From NCBI GenBank assembly GCA_025210295.1, contig JAOASC010000047.1, forward strand, positions 1 through 64,000: a stretch of DNA of 64,000 bases, written 5' to 3'. The translations under genes and the position numbers were made by a program. Below are positions 34,655 through 43,054 of the stretch, piece by piece (the first letter of the stretch is position 1; each line of letters opens with the position of its first letter). Below the pieces are notes generated by a model. The model saw nothing but the letters and a program-made list of their open reading frames with translations. It had not been told where the DNA came from and did no database searches. This DNA is from Flavobacteriales bacterium (GTDB lineage: Bacteria; Bacteroidota; Bacteroidia; Flavobacteriales_D; Parvicellaceae).

Positions 34655-36391
34655 TTATCTTTTTAACGCAACATTCCCGTCTAACTGAATTTGTTTTCCT
34701 GTTTTTAAAGTTACAACTGCTGTATACTTAAAGACATCTGTATTTAAAGCTTTTCCTTTAAATGTTCCATCCCAACCTAAATTGACATCTTCAGATACAA
34801 ACATTAAATTACCATAACGATCAAATAGTTGTAGGCTAAAATCTTTTACACGTTCTTTTCCCATTAGTGAAAAAACATCATTTATACCATCGTTATTTGG
34901 AGAAAAACTTAATGGAAATCCAACAGGAACAGCTGGAATTTCAATCCCCTCAACATAAACCGTGTAATCTTCAACTTGTCCATCTGTAGGTGAATAACAT
35001 GGTGAATTAACAGCCGCTAAATCAACAATTACCCTCATTCTTAACGGGGTATTCAAAACGGTATATTCGGGATAGGTGACTGGAATAAAAATACTACTAT
35101 CATTCGACTGGTCATTTGCAACATGTTCTTCTTCTGTAAAAGCCCCATCATTGTCTAAATCAATATAAACAGCATAATAGGGATTCGTTGTATACGTATA
35201 TATTTTTAATGTATCAACGCTATCTCTTTGAACAATTGCATATTCTAGGCATTTTTGAGAAAAATCTACATACCCTTGATCCATATTTGCTGTCTTACTA
35301 GCAATATTCATATTCTTATACTCCAGTCTTAACACCCCCGAATTTTGATTATTTAAACCTTGACTTTGAGTTTCAGGACTACAAGTATTGGCAATGGGTT
35401 TTATCACATCATCAGGAGCACTTTCATCACCATCTGAATTTATCAGACTCTGGCCATAATCTGTATTTTCTATAATATTTCTCGATCTTGTTTTTTGATC
35501 TTCTGTAAACCGATCTGAACAATTACAATAGTTCATAATATTTTTAGCGGCATTATCATGATACATATTACCTGTACACGAGTTGACAGTTCCAGATGCA
35601 CAAGTTCCTAAATTTCTAACATGAGGTTCGGTATCTGAACATCCATCACTATCAGTTCCAACTGTTACATCAGCTGGACAAGTTCCATTATCTTCATCCC
35701 CCTCAAATGTATGATATAGGTGTAAAAAATGACCAAACTCATGAATGGAAACCGCTCCACTACCATTAAAATAATTGGTTTCAATAAAAGTTCCATCATA
35801 ATTAGGATTTCCTGAAATAAAATAAGCATAACCAGCAGCAGCACCATTAATAGAATGGACTAACCATACATTAAAATACCTATCATTAGGCCAGTTCGCC
35901 AATGCCCTTAGTGCAGACTCTTCCGCACCGTCTGAACCATCATAAGATAAGCCATGTTCTGTATACCCATCGATGCTAGTCGCATTTATTCGATTAATTC
36001 CATTAGTCGGTGTACAATCTGGGGTTTGTTGAGCTAACCGAAACTCTATTTTAAAATCAACTGCTCCTTGAAAATGATTTCCTCTAAAAACTTCATTAAT
36101 TTTATCTACTTCAGCTAAAATCTCACTTTCTGATATATTGGCTCCACTTCCTTCTGCCTCTCCATTATGTATGACATGAACGACTATTGGAATAATGTAT
36201 ACATTTTCATTGGATTGCTTTTCAAATTGATTAATTGCTCTAGAGGATTTTTGCACTGCTTTTTTATAATTCTGACTACTCAAAATCGTCTTTTTATGCA
36301 CTTTATCAAACCCACATTGAGCAATAATAAGTTGGTAGTAAAAAATTAAAGTAAAAAGAGAAAGTAATTTATTAAATTTTAGCTTAATCAT
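34655..36391 (-). CDS. Secreted M43-type zinc metalloprotease with GEVED domain and type-B T9SS sorting domain
   Basis: Domains in order: signal peptide (to ~24), pappalysin-like (M43) domain with VVHVIHNG and zinc motif HEFGHFLHLYHTF (H217, E218, H221, H227), and Met-turn NIMNYC near 286. A GEVED domain (~385-485; DLDNDGAFTEEEH, DGQVEDYTVYVE) follows, then a gliding-motility-associated C-terminal domain (PLSFSPNNDGINDVFSL, ~490-578). The usual glycine after the zinc histidines (HxLGLYH) is a histidine here (HFLHLYH); catalysis should not be affected. Cleavage of extracellular proteins is likely. It pairs with the PorP/SprF gene downstream, 2 bp away. Confidence 0.9.
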   Translation of the reverse strand: MIKLKFNKLLSLFTLIFYYQLIIAQCGFDKVHKKTILSSQNYKKAVQKSSRAINQFEKQSNENVYIIPIVVHVIHNGEAEGSGANISESEILAEVDKINEVFRGNHFQGAVDFKIEFRLAQQTPDCTPTNGINRINATSIDGYTEHGLSYDGSDGAEESALRALANWPNDRYFNVWLVHSINGAAAGYAYFISGNPNYDGTFIETNYFNGSGAVSIHEFGHFLHLYHTFEGDEDNGTCPADVTVGTDSDGCSDTEPHVRNLGTCASGTVNSCTGNMYHDNAAKNIMNYCNCSDRFTEDQKTRSRNIIENTDYGQSLINSDGDESAPDDVIKPIANTCSPETQSQGLNNQNSGVLRLEYKNMNIASKTANMDQGYVDFSQKCLEYAIVQRDSVDTLKIYTYTTNPYYAVYIDLDNDGAFTEEEHVANDQSNDSSIFIPVTYPEYTVLNTPLRMRVIVDLAAVNSPCYSPTDGQVEDYTVYVEGIEIPAVPVGFPLSFSPNNDGINDVFSLMGKERVKDFSLQLFDRYGNLMFVSEDVNLGWDGTFKGKALNTDVFKYTAVVTLKTGKQIQLDGNVALKR

Positions 36392-36511
36392 AATTTTCTT
36401 TCGATTTACGTAAAAATACCTCTTTTTTCACACAAAACATATCGTTAAGTAGATTTTTTTTGCAATTAAATTCTATTTTATTCCTATTCACAAAAGCCAT
36501 ACACTTCTTTT

Positions 36512-36572
36512 TACTTTTGCATTGTTAGTTTATCGTTTCTATATTTTTGTTAATTTTGCATCGCTAATTTTG
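36512..36572 (+). promoter_or_regulatory. Cluster of four TAnnTTTG boxes upstream of mgtE
   Basis: Exact matches at 36512-36519 (TACTTTTG), 36542-36549 (TATTTTTG), 36551-36558 (TAATTTTG) and 36565-36572 (TAATTTTG), the last 11 bp before the ATG at 36584. Several alternative starts of transcription are possible. Confidence 0.5.
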
Positions 36573-36583
36573 GTCAAAGTATT

Positions 36584-37933
36584 ATGCAGTTTGAATTAAC
36601 AAAAGAGTTTTTAGATGATATAAGTACTGCTGTTGCAGAACGGAACTCTGTTTTTGTTGTAGAAAACATAAGCGAACTTCACCCTGTTGATATTGCAGAA
36701 ATCTTAGATCAGGTCAATTTACAGGAAGCTCAATTTATTTATCGTCAATTAGACGAAGATCAAGCTTCTTCAGTATTAGTGGAGTTAGAAGAGGATATTC
36801 GAGAGCAGTTTCTTGCCTCTTTATCAGCTAAGGAGATTGCTACCCAACTGGATAATATAGAATCAGATGATGCAGCAGATATTATTCAAGATCTTCCCGA
36901 ATACAGAAAGCAACGTGTATTATCTCAAATAGAAGACGAAGAGCATTCTGATGAGATATCTATGCTATTAGAGTATGACGAAGACTCTGCAGGAGGTTTA
37001 ATGGCTACAGAATACATTGTAACAAACATTAACTGGACAATTGAGCAGAGTCTATTAGAACTTCGTTTACAAGCTGAAGAAACGTCTTATGTTTATACCA
37101 TATACGTTGTAAATGATGATAATGAACTTCTAGGGACATTATCTCTTAAGAGTTTTCTCTATGCTGATAATAAAACTAAAATAAAGAACCTTTATCGTAA
37201 AGAACCTATATCCGTTTCTGTAGAAACGGATTCTGAGGAAGTTGCCCAACTCATGGAAAAATACGATTTGGTTGCAATGCCAGTTGTTGATGCTGAAAAT
37301 AAACTGGTGGGACGTATCACTATTGATGACATTGTTGATGTTATAAAAGAGGAAGCCGAAAAGGATTTCCAAATGGCCAGTGGTATCTCTGAACGTGTAG
37401 ATGATAAAGATACAGTTTGGGTACTAACTAGAGCTCGATTACCTTGGCTACTTGTTGGATTGTTTGGTGGAATTTTAGGTTCTTTAGTCATAGGAAGCTT
37501 TGACGAGCAATTAAAGATTTTACCTGTATTAGCATTCTTTATCCCTTTAATTGGAGCTATGGGTGGTAATGTAGGGGTACAATCATCTGCCATCATTGTT
37601 CAAGGTATAGCTAACAACTCGCTTTCTTTGGATTCTACAACCAAAAAAATTCTTAAAGAATTGGGAGTTGCATTATTAAATGGTACGGTATTAGGTATTT
37701 TAATTTTTGCTTATACCATTGTTACTGAAGCTGAATTAAAATTAAGTTTGACCATTGCTACTTCTCTATTTTCGGTCATTGTTTTTGCTGGGATTTTTGG
37801 CACCTTAATCCCTTTAATCTTACACAAAAGAAAAATTGATCCGGCTTTAGCTACAGGCCCTTTTATTACAACACTCAACGATATTATTGGACAGTTAATT
37901 TACTTTTCAATCGCTTGGTTTTTCTTTTTCTAA
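36584..37933 (+). CDS. mgtE: Magnesium transporter MgtE
   Basis: A 449-residue channel. It has the N-terminal MgtE superhelical domain (VENISELHPVDIAEILDQ ... DDAADIIQDLP), a pair of CBS domains (~135-255, with YDEDSAGGLMATEYIV), and five membrane helices from ~285 (WLLVGLFGGILGSLVIG, then IGAMGGNVGVQSSAIIVQGI with the pore GGNVGVQSS motif). Cytoplasmic Mg2+ bound by the N-domain and CBS closes the gate. The upstream region has an unusually dense set of -7 boxes. It is 30 bp from the 2-hydroxyacid dehydrogenase on the same strand. Confidence 0.95.
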   Translation: MQFELTKEFLDDISTAVAERNSVFVVENISELHPVDIAEILDQVNLQEAQFIYRQLDEDQASSVLVELEEDIREQFLASLSAKEIATQLDNIESDDAADIIQDLPEYRKQRVLSQIEDEEHSDEISMLLEYDEDSAGGLMATEYIVTNINWTIEQSLLELRLQAEETSYVYTIYVVNDDNELLGTLSLKSFLYADNKTKIKNLYRKEPISVSVETDSEEVAQLMEKYDLVAMPVVDAENKLVGRITIDDIVDVIKEEAEKDFQMASGISERVDDKDTVWVLTRARLPWLLVGLFGGILGSLVIGSFDEQLKILPVLAFFIPLIGAMGGNVGVQSSAIIVQGIANNSLSLDSTTKKILKELGVALLNGTVLGILIFAYTIVTEAELKLSLTIATSLFSVIVFAGIFGTLIPLILHKRKIDPALATGPFITTLNDIIGQLIYFSIAWFFFF

Positions 37934-37963
37934 CAGTGTTACCACTCTAATACTTTTAACGTT

Positions 37964-38902
37964 ATGAAAATTGCAATTCTTGATGATATTCATCCTATTA
38001 TTGTCGAAACATTGGCACAATACAATTGTGAATTAATTGACCATAAAACGACTTCTTATGAAAGTTTTAAGCGCGTGATATCAGACTATGATGGAATTCT
38101 ACTCAGAAGCCGCCTTAAAATGAATAAGGATTTATTATCACAAGCTCAACAACTTAAGTTTATTGGACGTCCTGGTGCTGGATTAGAGAACATTGATCTG
38201 GACTATTGTACAACTAATAACATCCAAGTATTTCGTTCTCCTGAGGGAAACATGGATGCAGTTGGAGAACACGCTATTGGAATGCTCTTTACTCTATTTA
38301 ACAACCTGAACAAAGCAATTAATGAAGTAAAACAAGGAGTTTGGTTAAGGGAGGATAATCGCGGGATAGAGCTAAAGGGAAAAACTGTTGGTATTCTTGG
38401 CTATGGCTATATGGGAAGTACATTTGCCAAAAAACTTAGCGGTTTTGGAGTAAAAACGATTGCCTATGATAAATACATTTCTGGCTTTGGGTGTGATAAT
38501 GTTGAAGAAGTAACGCTTGATCAACTATTTGAACAAACAGATATTTTAAGTATCCACACTCCATTAACAGCAGAAACAATTGAAATGGTAAATTCAGATT
38601 TTATTACTCAATTCAAAAAGCCTATATATATTATTAATACAGCAAGAGGAAAATCTTTAGTAACCCAAGATGTTGTTGAACTCATTAAAACAGGAAAAGT
38701 ATTAGGAGTTTGTTTAGATGTATTGGAATACGAAAGCAGCAGCTTTGAATTTTTAGAAGCGAATAACATTCCTGCCCCATTAAACTACTTATTAAATAGC
38801 CCAAAAGCTGTTATTACCCCTCACATTGCCGGTTGGACACATGAGGCTAAATATAAAATGGGTAAAGTTCTCGTAGAAAAGATTATCTCAGCCTTTTTCT
38901 AG
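37964..38902 (+). CDS. D-2-hydroxyacid dehydrogenase (3-phosphoglycerate dehydrogenase-like)
   Basis: A 312-residue NAD-dependent dehydrogenase. The NAD motif is GKTVGILGYGYMGSTFAKKL; the catalytic arginine is in INTARGKS, the glutamate in LDVLEYESS and the histidine in ITPHIAGWTHEA. The PGDH-like start (LLRSRLKMNKDLL, RPGAGLENIDLDYC) suggests a serA-type enzyme lacking the C-terminal ACT regulatory domain. Serine synthesis is thus likely, but other D-2-hydroxyacids are possible. The stop abuts the stop of the convergent PorP/SprF gene with no spacing, leaving no room for a separate terminator. Confidence 0.85.
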   Translation: MKIAILDDIHPIIVETLAQYNCELIDHKTTSYESFKRVISDYDGILLRSRLKMNKDLLSQAQQLKFIGRPGAGLENIDLDYCTTNNIQVFRSPEGNMDAVGEHAIGMLFTLFNNLNKAINEVKQGVWLREDNRGIELKGKTVGILGYGYMGSTFAKKLSGFGVKTIAYDKYISGFGCDNVEEVTLDQLFEQTDILSIHTPLTAETIEMVNSDFITQFKKPIYIINTARGKSLVTQDVVELIKTGKVLGVCLDVLEYESSSFEFLEANNIPAPLNYLLNSPKAVITPHIAGWTHEAKYKMGKVLVEKIISAFF

Positions 38903-39910
38903 TTATTTAAACCCATTGTACTTTCCTTCAAAGCCTATACGATAACGTAAAAAGAACTCCATTCCTCCCATACCGTTAGTCGCTAATGACAAGGAAGAGA
39001 TATTAATATCATAAGCAGCTCCAAAAGAAATTCCTGCCCAGTTTAATCCTATTTTTGAATAGAAAGAATCTGAGGAACGATAGTATAGTCCTACTAAGAA
39101 CGACTTTTCATCATAATATCCTGTATACTTAGAGCTTTCCTTAAACATGTATTTAATATCACTTCCAAGTGCAACAGATTGATTAGGACCTTGTCTCAAA
39201 AAATAAGCACTTGGGTCAATATAAATCTTAGAATTAGGTATTCCATATTCTGCAGAAGCATTAACAATATATTTTCTATAAATTTTTTCATCAGGGGTAT
39301 AGAACCCAACATTAGGTCTTGTAATATGTCCTACAGAACCTCCAAATGTTAACAGCAAGTTATCTTGCACCTGTCCATAGTAATACACTCCTGAATTTAA
39401 ATCAAATTGAACAATACTTTCTGCAAATGTTGCTTCACCTGATGGTTGTAAGATATTAAATTGCTCTCCTGCCCATTGGTTTCCCCAAGTCATTTGCCCC
39501 AGCTCTATAGAACGTTGATAGTAAGTAGGTTGAAAACCGATTGCCAAAAACTGATCTCGATCAATTTCTACACCTGCACTCAGACTTAAATTATAAATCC
39601 CTGTCTTCAAAAAACTATCTCCTGCAACATCATTATAGAAGTTAATACCCGCTCCAAAATAATAGTTATCTTTTTGATAGACTTTAGCATCTATACTACC
39701 AGAAGTTGTCTTAAACATATTAGGGTTAATAGCGCTCCACTGATTTCTATATCCTAAAAACAACTGTACATCTCCAGGAAATAATCCAGTAGCACCAGGA
39801 TTTAAAGCCATTGTTGACTCATTAAACATACTATAATGTCGATCCTGTTGTCCCCAAACTATTAACGACACAAACAGTGTTACCATAAAGATTAATAAAT
39901 ACTTTTTCAT
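38903..39910 (-). CDS. PorP/SprF-family outer-membrane protein (partner of the 1010-residue type-B protein)
   Basis: A 335-residue PorP/SprF protein with a signal peptide (to ~WGQQ). The family opening QDRHYSMFNESTMALNPG is followed by GYRNQWSAINPNMF, and the C-terminus is a barrel strand (GMEFFLRYRIGF). It is 7 bp downstream of the large PKD adhesin gene, repeating the arrangement at 33639-36391. It probably helps export or hold that adhesin at the outer membrane. Its stop touches the convergent dehydrogenase stop. Confidence 0.87.
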   Translation of the reverse strand: MKKYLLIFMVTLFVSLIVWGQQDRHYSMFNESTMALNPGATGLFPGDVQLFLGYRNQWSAINPNMFKTTSGSIDAKVYQKDNYYFGAGINFYNDVAGDSFLKTGIYNLSLSAGVEIDRDQFLAIGFQPTYYQRSIELGQMTWGNQWAGEQFNILQPSGEATFAESIVQFDLNSGVYYYGQVQDNLLLTFGGSVGHITRPNVGFYTPDEKIYRKYIVNASAEYGIPNSKIYIDPSAYFLRQGPNQSVALGSDIKYMFKESSKYTGYYDEKSFLVGLYYRSSDSFYSKIGLNWAGISFGAAYDINISSLSLATNGMGGMEFFLRYRIGFEGKYNGFK

Positions 39911-39917
39911 ACAAATA

Positions 39918-42900
39918 TTACTTTACTAATGTTATATTTCCTTTCATTACCCCTGTTTCTCCATTATTTAAAACATATTCTAAGGTATAGGCAAAAACAC
40001 CTGGATTTTCTTCTTTTCCTTTAAACTTACCATCCCAACCAAAATCTTGATCATTAGACTCAAATACTTTTTGACCATATCGGTTATAAATATTAAAATT
40101 CATTTTAGCAATCCCAGCACCTTCAACAAATAAGATATCGTTGACCTGGTCTCCGTTTGGAGAAAAAGCAGATGGAACACCTATCGCTTCAATAGTGACT
40201 ACAGTAACCAATACCTCAGCTGTAACAGCGCAACCATTATCAGCAATAACACTTACCGTATATAATGTTGTTGAATCGGGTTCTGCAACAGTCGATAAAC
40301 AATCTTCACATGAAAGCCCTGTTGTAGGAGTCCATACATAACTTACTCCATCAGTTTCGATCGACAATACAGTATTCGTCCCTTGGATAATTGTTACATC
40401 ATCGCTTATTGTTAATAATGGAGGTTGTGATACTGTTACTGTCTGTATGATAGTATCACTGGTCAAAGAGTTGAATGCAATTAAAGAAATATTAAACACT
40501 CCCTCTGTATTAAAACAAATATTTGTTGGGTTTTCGTCTGTAGATCCTCCAGGGAACCCTCCATCAAAAATCCACTCGTAACTATCTGAATTGGTACTGG
40601 TGTTAGTAAAATCAATACAGCTACCTAAACAAATGTTATTATTTGAAATTGTAAATGATGGTACTGGTGGATCACACTCAGATACTGTAATTAATCCTGT
40701 AATTGTTGTATCGCCAGTTGCATTAGCATCTGTTACAGCTAGTGTAACTTCATAGGTCCCAATATTTGGATAACAAATATTCGTTGGGTTTTGCGATGTA
40801 CTGGTAGGTGTATTAGCTCCAGGGAAGCTCCAACTATAGGTAGCAGAACCTACTATTCCAAAACTTTGATCGGTAAAGTTTACACAATCATTTTCACATA
40901 TATTTTGTTGAGATACCGTAAAGTTTACAGTTGGAACAGAGCATGGCTCAACGACAATAGTTACATCTTGAGTCCCTAATGGATTATTACTTGCATCTGC
41001 GGCTACTAACGTCACTTGATAAGAACCTGGATTGGCAAAGCATACCTGAGGTGGAGTTACTCCGACAAAAGTTGATGGATTTCCTCCTGGAAAGTTCCAA
41101 CCAAAATTAGCAATACCAGAACCTGTTGAGTTATTAGTAAATGTAACACATCCTGTTTGACAAATGGTATCATCAGATGGGGTAAAATCTACATTCACTC
41201 CCGTACAACTCGATACAGTAATATAACTTGTAATAGTAGTATCATCAGTATTTCCATTATCTGTTACTGTTAAACTTACAGCATAAGTCCCTACAGCAGG
41301 ATAACAAATATTTGTTGGATGTTGGTCTGTTGAAGATGCAGTCGTAGCTCCAGTAAATGTCCAACTATACGTCGCACTACTTCCTACTCCGGTAGTTTGA
41401 TTGGTAAAATCAATACAATCATTTTCACACAATACTGTGTTCGATGCAGTAAAACTTGCAACCGGGTTACCACAGCTATTGACTACTACATCAATGGTAT
41501 TAGTTGATCCACAAGTCAATGTATAAGTAATAGTATGTGTACCAGCTCCTGCTGTCGCTGGATCAAACGTTCCTGCTGTTCCACTCGTTATTCCAGTTCC
41601 AGACCAAGTACCTCCAGCTGTCACAGCAGATAAATTACTAGCTAAATCTGTTGTACAAAACGGTCCAAAAGGGTTAATTGTAGAATCACATGGAGGTGTT
41701 GATGAGCACGCTTGTAAACTTCCTGCATTAGCAATTTCAAATGTTTGTCCGTTAGCATCTTCTACTTGAATAGGGAAAGATCCTGATGGAGTTATTGTTG
41801 CACCATTACCAAATGGCACCCAAGATATTACAGTTACACCATCACAAATATTAGGAATACAGTTTCCTAAAGGACATCCACTACAATCAACAGTTGTTGT
41901 TTGGTTAGACCAAGTATATGGTCCAGTACCATTTGAAACAGTAAAATCTCCATTAGACTCTACACAAACTTCTAAACATACATTTACTGTAATATCCAAT
42001 GTTTCTACATCTCCACAAGGAAGTGTATGTGTAATCGTGTGAGTTCCTGCTCCTGCTGTTGCGGGGTCAAAAGTCCCTGCAGATGCATTCGTAATCCCTG
42101 TTCCAGTCCATGTTCCTCCTGATACAAATCCAGTAAAGTTTACAGGAGAATCTGTTGTACATAGGGTTCCATCTCCGCAATAATCAATTGCGGCATTACA
42201 GCAGGTACCTGCTGTTAATTCCATATCATCGACATAATAATAAGAACTATTTTCCCCAGAGAAACCGATACCTCCAGGCAGTGTTGAAGCAGGGACATTG
42301 GGAGCTGTAGTAGTTCCTCCTGCATTTTCAAAGTTACCAAAAGTCACATATTCCTCTCCTCCTGTTGCGGTATAATCAAATGTTAATAATGTCCAGCAAT
42401 CAGTGTCGTCTACTTGAGGTCCTGAATAGGAAACATCAGGAGTAAATCCATTATCAGATAAAGCTGTACTACCTATTCCTGTACAAGAAATATTTATTGG
42501 AGTTGGAGTAAATTTCACCCCAAAATTTGCTATTGAAAAGTGAGAGTTATCAGCTAAACTTACCCATACAGACAAACAGTAGGTTTGTCCAGCTACTAAA
42601 GGAGCTGTTAAATGGTTTTGAACATATTCTCTATAATTTTGCCCTACAGGTTCTCCATAAACAAGAATTCCAGCATAAGCATTGCCTGAATGAGCAGTTT
42701 GACTTCCAGCCAAATTGTTAGGAACACTTACAACACCTGCCAAACCACACGTGTTAAATAAGTCTGTTGAACTACAAGTATCCCCTACTACGTTATTATA
42801 AGTATTCGACCAATCTGTAGCGTTATCAATACTTCCTAAACCAGCAGGACATGGACTAGAAGGATTTTCGAAACTACCATTGGAAACAGCTTGTCCAAAA

Positions 42901-42950
42901 CTATTTAGAGAAATAACACTAAGAAGTATTACAAAAGCATTCTTTATCAT
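39918..42950 (-). CDS. Large PKD-repeat surface protein with type-B T9SS sorting domain
   Basis: A 1010-residue exported protein. A signal peptide is followed by a lectin-like or carbohydrate-binding-like domain (~20-250, NGSFENPSSPCPAG...). Next are two copies of a GGTWSGTGIT...GTFDPATAGAGTHTIT module (about 262-325 and 440-497) and four to five PKD domains (about 500-880), two nearly alike (TGATTASSTDQHPTNICYP and ANTPTSTSQNPTNICYP). The C-terminal CHU_C/gliding-motility domain is VPSAFSPNGDQVNDILFV ... YNRYGQKVFESN. Many cysteines probably form disulfides. It is followed by a PorP/SprF partner. A surface adhesin is the best guess; there is no catalytic motif. Confidence 0.88.
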   Translation of the reverse strand: MIKNAFVILLSVISLNSFGQAVSNGSFENPSSPCPAGLGSIDNATDWSNTYNNVVGDTCSSTDLFNTCGLAGVVSVPNNLAGSQTAHSGNAYAGILVYGEPVGQNYREYVQNHLTAPLVAGQTYCLSVWVSLADNSHFSIANFGVKFTPTPINISCTGIGSTALSDNGFTPDVSYSGPQVDDTDCWTLLTFDYTATGGEEYVTFGNFENAGGTTTAPNVPASTLPGGIGFSGENSSYYYVDDMELTAGTCCNAAIDYCGDGTLCTTDSPVNFTGFVSGGTWTGTGITNASAGTFDPATAGAGTHTITHTLPCGDVETLDITVNVCLEVCVESNGDFTVSNGTGPYTWSNQTTTVDCSGCPLGNCIPNICDGVTVISWVPFGNGATITPSGSFPIQVEDANGQTFEIANAGSLQACSSTPPCDSTINPFGPFCTTDLASNLSAVTAGGTWSGTGITSGTAGTFDPATAGAGTHTITYTLTCGSTNTIDVVVNSCGNPVASFTASNTVLCENDCIDFTNQTTGVGSSATYSWTFTGATTASSTDQHPTNICYPAVGTYAVSLTVTDNGNTDDTTITSYITVSSCTGVNVDFTPSDDTICQTGCVTFTNNSTGSGIANFGWNFPGGNPSTFVGVTPPQVCFANPGSYQVTLVAADASNNPLGTQDVTIVVEPCSVPTVNFTVSQQNICENDCVNFTDQSFGIVGSATYSWSFPGANTPTSTSQNPTNICYPNIGTYEVTLAVTDANATGDTTITGLITVSECDPPVPSFTISNNNICLGSCIDFTNTSTNSDSYEWIFDGGFPGGSTDENPTNICFNTEGVFNISLIAFNSLTSDTIIQTVTVSQPPLLTISDDVTIIQGTNTVLSIETDGVSYVWTPTTGLSCEDCLSTVAEPDSTTLYTVSVIADNGCAVTAEVLVTVVTIEAIGVPSAFSPNGDQVNDILFVEGAGIAKMNFNIYNRYGQKVFESNDQDFGWDGKFKGKEENPGVFAYTLEYVLNNGETGVMKGNITLVK

Positions 42951-43007
42951 GATGAAATTCTTTAAATCTTATTTAAAAAGACGAATTTAATCAATTAAAG
43001 TTGCTTT

Positions 43008-43015
43008 CAAAAATA
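43008..43015 (-). promoter_or_regulatory. -7 box (TATTTTTG) of the PKD adhesin gene
   Basis: Exact TAnnTTTG match on the minus strand, 57 nt before the ATG at 42950. A near-match TAAATTCG closer to the start (about 42983-42990) is the alternative. Confidence 0.45.
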
Positions 43016-43054
43016 TTTCGACTTGGAGTTGATTTAAAGTAGAGAACTTATGAA

